Position numbers and translations under genes: made by a program. Shown here piece by piece: positions 47,155 to 55,738 of a stretch of DNA of 64,000 nt (its first letter is position 1; every line of letters starts with the position of its first letter). The notes beneath the pieces were generated by a model, which was not told the origin of the DNA, ran no database searches, and was given only the letters and a program-made list of their open reading frames with translations. This stretch comes from JBMYYR01 sp965243605 (GTDB taxonomy: Bacteria; Bacteroidota; Bacteroidia; Flavobacteriales; CAJXXR01). Location: the NCBI GenBank assembly GCA_965243605.1, contig CBDEVQ010000092.1, forward strand, positions 62,001 through 126,000, in the 5' to 3' direction.

Positions 47155-47937
47155 CTATTTTGTCATTTTTAATCCGAAATAAGTAAATAATATACCACCC
47201 AAAAATAGAATCCAGTATACCATATTGAATTTCAGCTCGAATAAGTAGGTGTAGAAATTGTTTCCCGTAATAAAATCAATGGCCCAAAGACTATTACAAA
47301 TAAAATGAAGGAGGATAGAATACCCAATTTTATTGGTTTTAATAAATATATACCCACTCATTAAGCCAAAAATAAATGCAGGAATAAGCGTATTCGGTGT
47401 TTCTAAGTGAATTAATGAAAAGCAAATACTAGATACTAGAATGGTTATATTTTGATTATTTGTTTGGAGTAAACGAGAAATTAGATATTTTCTAAAAAAC
47501 AATTCTTCAAATATAGGTGCTATCACTAAAGTAGCCATGAGTTTATAAACGGTTGTTATACGAGAATTATCATAGATAGAACTGTGTTTAATGATGTCCT
47601 GTTGGTTAAAATGATTTAATAAATTATCAACATCTGAAAATGGCGATTTTATCAACTCATACCCAATCCCAATACAAAAAATGGAACTTAATATTTTAAG
47701 ATTTCGAATGTCTAAGTCTTCTTTATTAATCCAATTTTGATAGGGCTTCCAGAAGAAATAAAAAAATATTAGGAACCCACAGATTGGAGCAAAGGTTCTA
47801 AAGAGTCCTAACCCATGATTATAATAATCAATATTGGTTTCATCGATTTGTTTGAAAATAAAAATGATACTCATTCCTATTAAACTCTGAATAGCAACTA
47901 AAAGAATAGTATGTAATAAGGCATGTTGTATTTTCAA
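47155..47937 (-). CDS. CPBP-family intramembrane metalloprotease
   Basis: 260-aa polytopic membrane protein with the CPBP (CAAX/bacteriocin-processing) motifs: EELFFRKYL (motif 1, about 145-152), FSLIHLETPNTLIPAF (motif 2 His) and HFICNSLWAIDF (motif 3 His). These Glu and His residues form the active site in the family. Substrate unknown; such proteins process prenylated or peptide substrates or act in self-immunity. No bacteriocin gene is seen beside it. Confidence 0.85.
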   Translation of the reverse strand: MKIQHALLHTILLVAIQSLIGMSIIFIFKQIDETNIDYYNHGLGLFRTFAPICGFLIFFYFFWKPYQNWINKEDLDIRNLKILSSIFCIGIGYELIKSPFSDVDNLLNHFNQQDIIKHSSIYDNSRITTVYKLMATLVIAPIFEELFFRKYLISRLLQTNNQNITILVSSICFSLIHLETPNTLIPAFIFGLMSGYIFIKTNKIGYSILLHFICNSLWAIDFITGNNFYTYLFELKFNMVYWILFLGGILFTYFGLKMTK

Positions 47938-47944
47938 TGTTGTA

Positions 47945-48157
47945 TTAATTTTTAATGAGTGTTCTATTTAATATTAATTCTTTAAAATGATGATTAGGTG
48001 TGTGAATTAAATACCCTTCCTGCTTTAGGACGCTAATTACTTTGCTTAAATTATAACTCTTCTCATTTAATTTTTTAAGAATAGGTTGAAGTGATTTTGT
48101 TGTTTCAATAAATTTGTAAAGAAAATACGGATCTATTACACCAAATTCAAGACCATA
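47945..48157 (-). pseudogene. 5'-truncated coding remnant, 70 codons
   Basis: An open frame without a start codon reads YGLEFGVIDPYFLYKFIE, then SLQPILKKLNEKSYNLSKVI and HHFKELILNRTLIKN, ending with a stop. Composition and codon pattern look coding, and a stop directly precedes it (48158-48160). I do not recognise the parent protein. It fills most of the 283-bp gap between two intact genes. Confidence 0.45.
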
Positions 48158-48220
48158 TTATGGCAATAGAATCTTTCATTCAGTTCATTTGAATTTTAAT
48201 ATGCGAATAAATCAATCGGT

Positions 48221-49477
48221 TTACCAAATTTTATCCAATGTCAATTTATTGGTTTTAAATTGCTGAATTTCACTCCAGTTTTCGTCATTATCATAAACGT
48301 CTTCATTAATAATAGCATCAATAGTCCTGCTTACAATAAGCTGATTTAATGCCTTGTCAAATATAAATTCAATTCGTCTAAATTGCGTTCCGTCTTCCGA
48401 ATCGTTTTTGATGATGTTAAGAGCGATACCTGAATTATACTTTTGTATGTTAGCAGATTTTATCTGATTATTAAGTGCTTTATTTTGAGCATTAATACTT
48501 AAGGTATTAGAAGAATCTGCAAGAGCGAAATAGACTCCTTTATGGATGAATAATACATCTAATCGCCCATCGTTATTAACATCAACCTTTAAATAATATT
48601 TAGGGAGTGTATGCTCATTAAACTCTTTTTGCATTAATGATTTTAATGGAGAATCTGGAATCGGTAATTGTGGGTAGTCATTAACTGGTTTAACGGAATG
48701 ACCATTGTATAATGTAACATTTGTAGAGGAATGTGTGAGGAAGTCAATGGAATTTGAAATATCTATAATTCCAGAAATATCGATACCTTCAAACGCAAAA
48801 GAATATTTATAAATATATATATAATCACTAACCGGGTCTATATATATTTCACTGGAGTAATCTTCACTATACATTCCATCTCCACTAAATCCAGTACTTC
48901 CACATGAAAATATATTTATACCATCCCAACATAATGATTCTGTACCGTTATATCCTCCACAATATTCACCTACAAAGGTAAGAATGATGGTTTCTAGTCC
49001 AGATTGACTATCATAAGAACTAGAGATTTCATAAGGATTATCTGTTTTACTTTCATGAACATAAATAATAGAGTCCATCTTCTTAATTAATATTTTATTT
49101 TCAGATTGAAGAAAGTAAACTGTAGAATCTCTAGAACTTTGTACCATATGTTTAGGAAACATGGTTAACGAAGAATGTATATAGCCAGAATCAAGCGGAG
49201 TTGCCACATGAATCCAATAATGATTATTTAACCCATTTTGCTTTATAGAATGTTTACGTCCTAAATATTGTAATGGTGAATCTATAGATAAGTTCGCCAT
49301 AACGAGACTATCCATATCGGGTCCATTTCTTAAATTAACAAGATCTGCTATAAGAATTATAGAATCCTGTTGGTTTATAGATTGTGGAATTTTGGAATAG
49401 GTTGGTATATAAGTTTGAGATTGTCCGAATGTAATGGATTGAAAAGAGATAAATATTAGAATGGCAATATATTTCAT
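48221..49477 (-). CDS. Exported SH3-domain protein
   Basis: 418-aa exported protein, signal peptide at about 1-19. Residues 38-110 form a bacterial SH3 domain (LIADLVNLRNGPDMDSLV, HYWIHVATPLDSGYIHSSL), often a cell-wall or peptide-binding module. Later LKVDVNNDGRLDVLFIHKG is an FG-GAP-like calcium-loop motif. The middle, with GEYCGGYNGTESLCWDG, is unrecognised. It starts 3 bp after the pentapeptide gene, so the two form an operon. Confidence 0.7.
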   Translation of the reverse strand: MKYIAILIFISFQSITFGQSQTYIPTYSKIPQSINQQDSIILIADLVNLRNGPDMDSLVMANLSIDSPLQYLGRKHSIKQNGLNNHYWIHVATPLDSGYIHSSLTMFPKHMVQSSRDSTVYFLQSENKILIKKMDSIIYVHESKTDNPYEISSSYDSQSGLETIILTFVGEYCGGYNGTESLCWDGINIFSCGSTGFSGDGMYSEDYSSEIYIDPVSDYIYIYKYSFAFEGIDISGIIDISNSIDFLTHSSTNVTLYNGHSVKPVNDYPQLPIPDSPLKSLMQKEFNEHTLPKYYLKVDVNNDGRLDVLFIHKGVYFALADSSNTLSINAQNKALNNQIKSANIQKYNSGIALNIIKNDSEDGTQFRRIEFIFDKALNQLIVSRTIDAIINEDVYDNDENWSEIQQFKTNKLTLDKIW

Positions 49478-49480
49478 ATG

Positions 49481-50077
49481 TTATTCTATTAAAATATTAT
49501 AATCGGTTAATAAACCATGAATTTCATCTTTGGAAAATTTACAGCCATCAACTTTGTTTTCCTTAAGAATAATAGAGTAATTATAGGCCTCTCTAAAATC
49601 AGCCTTTATTAAGTTTGTAAATTGAAATTGGGCAAGATTTAAATTAGATTTCGAAAATTGACTTTGTTCCAAATTGGCCTCAATAAAATCAGCTTCCGTT
49701 AAATCGCAGTCAATAAATGCAGTCTTTTTTAACTTGAGTTTATAAAAAGAAGAATACATTAAATTACAAGCGTTAAATGAAAAGCTTAATAAAAAGGGTT
49801 TACAATCTTTAAAATTAACGCCCATAATCTTACAAGATTTAAAATCAACATTTTGAAAACTTGTATGATCCACTTTAGCCATACTAAAATCACAAAGTTC
49901 AAAGGTACAATCTATAAAATTGGATTTAGATAGGTTGGTGTTTGTGAAATTACATCCTATAAACGAACAATCCTCGAAGTCTGTTGGTGAGAAATCTGTA
50001 ATAGAGAAATCTTTATTCTTAAATGTTTCGTCTTCAAATGTTTTTATTTTCATAAATATATTCTTTTGCATTTTCAT
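49481..50077 (-). CDS. Pentapeptide-repeat protein (Qnr-like fold)
   Basis: Protein of 198 aa, or 190 if the internal ATG at 50053 (MKIKTFEDETF) is used. Almost all of it is A(D/N)LxF-type repeats (FEDCSFIGCNFTNTNLSKSN; DLTEADFIEANLEQSQFSKS), building a right-handed quadrilateral helix. The C-terminal helix GLLTDYNILIE is common in chromosomal Bacteroidota members. Relatives include DNA-gyrase-binding Qnr proteins, but a resistance role should not be assumed. Confidence 0.8.
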   Translation of the reverse strand: MKMQKNIFMKIKTFEDETFKNKDFSITDFSPTDFEDCSFIGCNFTNTNLSKSNFIDCTFELCDFSMAKVDHTSFQNVDFKSCKIMGVNFKDCKPFLLSFSFNACNLMYSSFYKLKLKKTAFIDCDLTEADFIEANLEQSQFSKSNLNLAQFQFTNLIKADFREAYNYSIILKENKVDGCKFSKDEIHGLLTDYNILIE

Positions 50078-50308
50078 AATACCATTTTTATGAAAACATC
50101 TATTTTGTACTTAGTATTTATATCATGCAAATGTAATCAAATTCTAAATCAATATTATTATAACATTATTTAACATATTGGTGTTTTTTGAGTGTTAAAA
50201 TTTAAGTTTTATAATAATTTGATTATTAGAGTTATACCGTGTTTTTAAGATAATTATTTAGCAAGAAAATTATTAACCAAAAATTTTATTAACCAAAATT
50301 ATAACATT

Positions 50309-51109
50309 ATGAAACAAACACTTTTAAGTTTAGCTTTAGGATTACAAGCGTCCTATGGCCAATTAGTATCATTAAATATTGGTGATGATGCACCTGATGT
50401 GACGGTAACAGATTTACATGGTACAACGCATACAATATCAGATTATGCGGGGAAATATATTTTAATTGATCTTTTTGCATACTGGTGTGGACCTTGTGAG
50501 CTCGTATCTCCTATAGTTAATGAGTTTTATATAAAGTATGGTTGTAATGCTGGAGACATGATTGTTTTAGCATTTGAAGCAGATGGAACTGAAGAGCAAA
50601 CCCAAGATTTTGAAGATGACTTTGGAGGAAGTACAGAATTTCCAACACCTACTGTAAGTGGATTAGCTGGTGGAGGATCTAATGCAGTTGATGCCTATGG
50701 TCCTGATGGTTTTCCAACAGTTTGTATTGTAGATCCTCAAGGGAAAATAGCAAATACAGGAATATGGCCTGTTACGAGTTTGGAATCTTTAAAAGATGCC
50801 GTTATTGATGCTGGTGGTGCAAGTATATTAGTGGAGCAAGAATGTGAACCGTTAAGTACACCAGAAATTATTGGAGTAAAAACAATTGTTTATCCTAACC
50901 CTGCCGAAAATACATTAAATGTATTGAGTAACACAGATGGTGATAGTCAAATTATGCTGACTAATTTATTAGGTCAAAATGTATATTCTTCTTCTGTAAA
51001 AGGATTAGTGAATGAATCGATTGATGTTTCTAATTTAGCATCTGGATATTACGTTTTAAGTATTCAATCAGGAAATAGTATAGTGAAACAAAAAATCACA
51101 ATAAAGTAA
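50309..51109 (+). CDS. Secreted thioredoxin-fold protein with T9SS sorting domain
   Basis: 266-aa exported redox protein. Signal peptide at about 1-17 (MKQTLLSLALGLQASYGQ); a TlpA/AhpC-like domain at 24-165 with active site WCGPC (C60, C63) and a cis-Pro-like FPTVCIVD; a T9SS type-A domain from about 190 (VYPNPAENTLNVLSN, NLASGYYVLSIQSG). The sorting domain means the thioredoxin is delivered to the cell surface or medium rather than kept in the periplasm. A terminator follows. The 231 bp upstream are very AT-rich and hold its promoter. Confidence 0.85.
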   Translation: MKQTLLSLALGLQASYGQLVSLNIGDDAPDVTVTDLHGTTHTISDYAGKYILIDLFAYWCGPCELVSPIVNEFYIKYGCNAGDMIVLAFEADGTEEQTQDFEDDFGGSTEFPTPTVSGLAGGGSNAVDAYGPDGFPTVCIVDPQGKIANTGIWPVTSLESLKDAVIDAGGASILVEQECEPLSTPEIIGVKTIVYPNPAENTLNVLSNTDGDSQIMLTNLLGQNVYSSSVKGLVNESIDVSNLASGYYVLSIQSGNSIVKQKITIK

Positions 51110-51131
51110 TCCAATTGGTCAAGATTATAAT

Positions 51132-51167
51132 AAAAATGGTTAGTGGAATTTTCCACTAACCATTTTT
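51132..51167. terminator. Terminator after the first thioredoxin/T9SS gene
   Basis: AAAAATGGTTAGTGGAA (51132-51148) pairs with TTCCACTAACCATTTTT (51151-51167), a perfect 17-bp stem with a T-rich tail. Its core GTTAGTGGAA/TTCCACTAAC recurs after the second copy, showing the pair was duplicated together with its terminator. Confidence 0.85.
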
Positions 51168-51186
51168 ATTGTTTAATATCTATTGA

Positions 51187-51455
51187 CCAAACTTTACCGA
51201 ATAATTTATTGACGTATTATAAAGTAGTTTTGAGGTTTGTTTTCTAATCGTGTAAAATGAATTTTGAATAGTTGATGTCCAAATCCCAATCTTACTCGAA
51301 TGTTTTCATTAAGATTAAAGTCAGAATCAAAGGCTTCTCGTATTAGTTTAGGCACATTCTATTATTCACTACAATTCATACATTGTATTCATATCCTATT
51401 TGAAATGAAAACGATCTGTAATTGAATATATCATGTTGTTTATATAGTATTGGCG
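51187..51455 (-). pseudogene. Decayed copy of the small outer-membrane barrel gene
   Basis: This part of the 659-bp gene-free stretch (51110-51768) resembles the gene at 59268-59843. Clear shared words are GATGTCC, CCCAATCT, TTTCATT.GATTAAA, ATTAGTTTAGG/ATTGGTTTAGG, GAAAACGATCTG.AATTG and GAATAT/GGATAT, in the same order. Indels and stops destroy the frame. From 51456 to 51768 I see only AT-rich DNA with the presumed promoter of the next gene. Confidence 0.6.
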
Positions 51456-51768
51456 TTTTTGTATGCTTAAATATAAAGCCAACTTAACTTTCGTTATCAT
51501 TTTAAATACCTAACCCTCTACATTCAGTTATAAAGGACCCTAATACCTTTGAATCAATATAATAACTAACAATTGTTAGCTTACTCCATTATGTCTTTAA
51601 AAACCTCATTTTCATCATGTTATTATTGTTAATTAAATGTAATAAATTTTTAAAAAAATGCAATAATAACATTTTTTAACCTTTGTAAATATTAATACAA
51701 TGAAGTTTAGAGGTCTGATAATTAATAAATTGTATATGAATTGTATATTAGTGGAAAACTATAACAAT

Positions 51769-52581
51769 ATGAAAAGAAGATTATTAAGTTTAGCATTTTT
51801 AGCATAAGGAGTTCAAGCTTCATTTGCTCAATTACAGAATTTAAATGTTGGAGATGCAGCTCCAGATGTTACAGTAACAGATTTACATGGAGTTAAACAC
51901 ACTATCTCTGATTACCAAGGGAAGTACATTTTATTAGATTTATTTGCTTACTGGTGTGGGTCGTGTCAATTAACAGCTCCAAAGATTAATGATTTCTATA
52001 AAAAGTATGGTTGTAATACTGGAGATATGATTGTTCTGGCGTTTGAAGCGGATGGAACAGAAGAGCAAACTCAAAGTTTTGAAGATGATTTTGGTGGTGA
52101 TGGAGATTACCCAACACCAACAGTAAGTGGATTAGTAGGTGGAGGTTCTAATGCTGTAGATGCTTATAGTCCTGGAGCATATCCTACTGTGTGTATTATT
52201 GATGATCAAGGAAAAATTGCAAGTACGGACGTATGGCCAATAGGTACTGTTTCTGATTTAGAAACTGCAATTACTTCTGCAGGTGGTTCTAGTGTATTAG
52301 TAGAACAAGATTGTGAGTCTGCATTAAATACGCCAGAAATCATTGGTGTACAAACAATAGTTTATCCTAACCCAGCTGTTAACACATTAAATGTTATTAG
52401 TAACACTGATGGGGATAGTAAAATTATGCTTACTAATATATTAGGTCAAAACGTATATTCTTCTTCTGTAAAAGGATTAGTGAATGAAACGATTGACGTA
52501 TCTAATCTAGCATCTGGACATTACGTATTAAGTATTCAATCTGGTAATAGCATAGAGAAACAAAAAATTACAATAAAATAA
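51769..52581 (+). pseudogene. Thioredoxin-fold/T9SS protein with a stop codon in its signal peptide
   Basis: Paralogue of the gene at 50309, 271 codons from ATG 51769 to the stop at 52579-52581. Codon 13 is TAA (51805-51807): MKRRLLSLAFLA-stop-GVQASFAQLQNLNVGD. The copy at 50309 has Leu (LALGLQAS) at this point, so TTA to TAA is the likely change. The rest is intact, with active site WCGSC instead of WCGPC and a full T9SS domain (VYPNPAVNTLNVISN). Without suppression no secreted protein would be made. A recent mutation or a base-call error is equally possible. Confidence 0.85.
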
Positions 52582-52603
52582 TCCAATTGGTCTAGATTAT
52601 TTT

Positions 52604-52637
52604 AAAAACCGTTAGTGGAATTCCACTAACGGTTTTT
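52604..52637. terminator. Terminator after the second thioredoxin/T9SS gene
   Basis: AAAAACCGTTAGTGGAA directly abuts its complement TTCCACTAACGGTTTTT (52604-52637), a perfect palindrome followed by TTG. It also faces the end of the leftward RND gene at 52650 and can serve both strands. Confidence 0.85.
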
Positions 52638-52649
52638 TTGTTTAAAATT

Positions 52650-55600
52650 TTAAGATTTATCTATTAATTTATATATACAGGGGATAACGATTAAATTTAG
52701 TAAGGTTGCTGTTAACAGGCCACCAAGAATAACAATAGCCATCGGGCTTTGTATTTCATTCCCAGATTGTGACCCTTTTAAGGCAAGAGGAATCAAAGCA
52801 AGTCCAGTTGTAAAAGCCGTCATTAATATGGGGTTAAAACGATCTACAGCGCCATATTTAATTAACTCTAAACCATTTATTCCTTCTTTTTTCAGATCTT
52901 CATACCTAGACACCAATAAAATTCCATTTCTGGTGGCTATTCCAAATAAACTAATAAACCCAATGGTAGAAGCAATGCTTATAATTCCAGATGTAAAATA
53001 AACAATTAGTATACCACCAATGAGTGATAATGGTAGGTTAATAAGAACTATAAATGCCAACTTAAAACTCTTAAACTCATAATGAAGTAAAAATAGAATA
53101 ATAAGAATGGCTAAGATTGCAGAAAGTAATAACAATTGAGATGCTCGTTCTTCACTTTCAAATTGTCCACCATATTCAATATGATATCCTTCTGGTAGTG
53201 TAACCTCAGATTGTATTATAGATTTTATCGCGTTAACTACCGATCTTAAATCTTGATTGTTCACATTTGCTGCAATTACTATTTTACGCTGAACATTTTC
53301 TCTACTAATTGTATTTGGACTACTGACTGATTGTATCATAGCCAATTCCTCTAATGGTAAAACTTGACCATTAGGCAGAGTAATGAGGGCTGATTGAATA
53401 GCTTTAATATTATTCCTTGATGGTGTATTTAATCTTACAATAAGATCAAAATATTTTTGGCCTTCATATATTTCACCTGCTTTTTCTCCAGCAAATGAAA
53501 TATCGACCTGGGTCATTAACTGTTTAATTGTCATTCCATAAGCAAGTAATTTATCACGCTTAGGTGTAATTCTTAGTTGTGGAACTTCTATCTGTTGATC
53601 TACAGCTACATCTGCTATTCCTTTTATGGATTTAATTTTTGACTCAATATCTTTCCCCATTTCATAAAGGGTTAATAAATTATCTCCAAAAAGTTTAATA
53701 GCAATATTTGCTCGCGTACCAGATAACATATGGTCTATCCGATGGGCAATGGGTTGCCCAAGAATAATATTTACACCAGGAACAACGCTTAGAGTCTTTC
53801 TAACCTCGTTAAAAAAGACTTCTTTATTTTTATTGGTAAGCGTAAACGGAACATCTATTTCGGCTGCATTTACACCTTGGGCATGCTCATCTAATTCTGC
53901 ACGTCCTGTTCGTCTAGTTACAACATCAACTTCAGGTAATTCCAAAAGGAGTTTTTCTACAAGTTTTCCTGTTTTATTACTTTCTTCTAAGGACATTCCT
54001 GGAATACCTACAACAGAAATAACTAATGATCCTTCATTAAATTCAGGAAGGAAACTACGCCCAAATCCAGTCATTAATACAACACTGACAATAAATCCAA
54101 TAATGGTACTGCCAATAATTAATTTTGGAATTTGTAATACCTTATCTAAAATAATTTTATAAACATTTGTAAACCATCGTTCAACCTTTGTTCCTTTTGC
54201 TTGTTTTTTTAGGGTAGATTCTGATTTTAGTAAATATGAACATAAAACTGGTGTTACTGTAACGGCAATCAATAAAGATGTTAAAACAGACGTAATAAAA
54301 GCAATTCCTAAAGGTTTTAACAAACGTCCCTCCATTCCATCTAAAAAGAAAAGAGGAATAAAAGACACAATAATAATTAGAGTAGCGATAATAATTGAAC
54401 TTCTAATTTCTATAGAAGCTTGTTTTACAATTTGAAGAATAGATAATCGTAATTCTTTGGGTTTAGAAATATTCTCCCTAAGCCGTTTAAAAACATTTTC
54501 AACATCTATAATGGCATCGTCTACTAAAGCACCAACAGCAATGGCCATTCCTCCTAAACTCATTGTATTTATTGTATATCCAAGAACATGAAGAACAATA
54601 ATTGAAACCAGTAAAGATATAGGGATTGCTAATAATGAAATAAGTGTAGTTCTCCAATTCATAAGAAAGATAAAAAGAACGATAACCACAAAGAATGCAC
54701 CTTCTAATAACGTTTGGTTTAAGTTATTAATAGACGCTTCAATAAAATCAGCTTGTCGAAATATATGATTTTGAATGTTAACTCCTTTAGGAAGTGTTAA
54801 TCTTAAATGGTTAACGGCCAAGTCAAGTTGTTTTGTGAGTTCTAATGTATTAATGTTTGGTTGTTTAGAGATCGTTAATATAACGGATTGGTTAGTGTTT
54901 AAGGATGCATCTCCAATTTTATCAGCCTTACCAATAACCACTGTGGCAACATCTTGAACGGTTATTGTTTGATTATTAACCTGTTTTAATACCGCTTCTT
55001 TTAGGTGGTTTAATGTATAAGCCCGACCGCTTCCTTTGATAATGTATTGATTCCCGTATTGGTTTAAATACCCTCCAGGGACATTTAAGTTAGATTCTTT
55101 TACTTTTTCAAGTAATTGATCTATACTAATGTCATAAAATTTGAGTTTTTGGGGATCGGCTAAAATTTGGTATTGTTTAAATTCTCCACCAATAACAATA
55201 ACATTTGCTATTCCACCAATAGATTTTAATCTTGGTCTAATGGTCCAATCAGCTAAAGTTCTTAAATCCATAGGCGAAAGACTGTCAGAAGTCAGACCGA
55301 TTAACATCACTTCACCCATAATTGAAGAAATAGGGGCCATGGTTGGTGTTCCGACACCCTCTGGTAAATTTTCTCGTACCATCGGGATACGTTCAGAAAC
55401 AATTTGTCGTGCCCGGTAAATATCAGTTCCCCATTTAAACTCTATCCAAACGATAGAAACTCCTGCTGCAGATGATGTACGAATTCGTCGTACGTTGGGG
55501 GAACCATTCATAGCTGTTTCTAATTGATAAGTTACCAGTTTTTCAACCTCTTCTGACTCCATACCATGAGCTTCAGTTAGTATGGTTACAGTTGGGGCTG

Positions 55601-55727
55601 TTAAATCTGGAAAAACATCTATATTCATTTGTTTGGTCATATATATACCAACAAGACTTAGAATTAACGTTGTAATTAATACAACAATCCTATTTTTTAA
55701 GGAAAAATCTAAAATTTTATTTAACAT
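52650..55727 (-). CDS. Heavy-metal RND efflux pump, inner-membrane subunit (CusA/CzcA-like)
   Basis: 1025-aa proton-driven transporter of the RND superfamily, the pump of a three-part export system. The 12-helix, two-loop layout is intact: MLNKILDFSLKNRIVVLITT at the N terminus, MNIDVFPDLTAPTVTILTEA, TM4 proton-relay region GALVDDAIIDVENVFKRL and GRSFLPEFNEGSLVISVVG of the HME group. The second half has LPEGYHIEYGGQFESEERAS. Length is typical (about 1030). It starts 11 bp after the adaptor gene. The metal cannot be fixed by eye. Confidence 0.92.
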   Translation of the reverse strand: MLNKILDFSLKNRIVVLITTLILSLVGIYMTKQMNIDVFPDLTAPTVTILTEAHGMESEEVEKLVTYQLETAMNGSPNVRRIRTSSAAGVSIVWIEFKWGTDIYRARQIVSERIPMVRENLPEGVGTPTMAPISSIMGEVMLIGLTSDSLSPMDLRTLADWTIRPRLKSIGGIANVIVIGGEFKQYQILADPQKLKFYDISIDQLLEKVKESNLNVPGGYLNQYGNQYIIKGSGRAYTLNHLKEAVLKQVNNQTITVQDVATVVIGKADKIGDASLNTNQSVILTISKQPNINTLELTKQLDLAVNHLRLTLPKGVNIQNHIFRQADFIEASINNLNQTLLEGAFFVVIVLFIFLMNWRTTLISLLAIPISLLVSIIVLHVLGYTINTMSLGGMAIAVGALVDDAIIDVENVFKRLRENISKPKELRLSILQIVKQASIEIRSSIIIATLIIIVSFIPLFFLDGMEGRLLKPLGIAFITSVLTSLLIAVTVTPVLCSYLLKSESTLKKQAKGTKVERWFTNVYKIILDKVLQIPKLIIGSTIIGFIVSVVLMTGFGRSFLPEFNEGSLVISVVGIPGMSLEESNKTGKLVEKLLLELPEVDVVTRRTGRAELDEHAQGVNAAEIDVPFTLTNKNKEVFFNEVRKTLSVVPGVNIILGQPIAHRIDHMLSGTRANIAIKLFGDNLLTLYEMGKDIESKIKSIKGIADVAVDQQIEVPQLRITPKRDKLLAYGMTIKQLMTQVDISFAGEKAGEIYEGQKYFDLIVRLNTPSRNNIKAIQSALITLPNGQVLPLEELAMIQSVSSPNTISRENVQRKIVIAANVNNQDLRSVVNAIKSIIQSEVTLPEGYHIEYGGQFESEERASQLLLLSAILAILIILFLLHYEFKSFKLAFIVLINLPLSLIGGILIVYFTSGIISIASTIGFISLFGIATRNGILLVSRYEDLKKEGINGLELIKYGAVDRFNPILMTAFTTGLALIPLALKGSQSGNEIQSPMAIVILGGLLTATLLNLIVIPCIYKLIDKS

Positions 55728-55738
55728 ATCTTTCTCTT

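Noticed and set aside
47155..47937. Bacteriocin immunity/processing locus around the CPBP protease
   Set aside because: No leader peptide, GG motif, transporter or other bacteriocin gene nearby.
49481..50077. Quinolone-resistance (qnr) gene
   Set aside because: Fold-level similarity of pentapeptide repeats only; chromosomal Bacteroidota relatives of this kind are common and the neighbours do not suggest resistance.
53749..54162. 137-codon plus-strand open frame in the RND pump gene
   Set aside because: Antisense to a well-conserved pump gene, Ser/Thr-rich shadow composition, no supporting motif.
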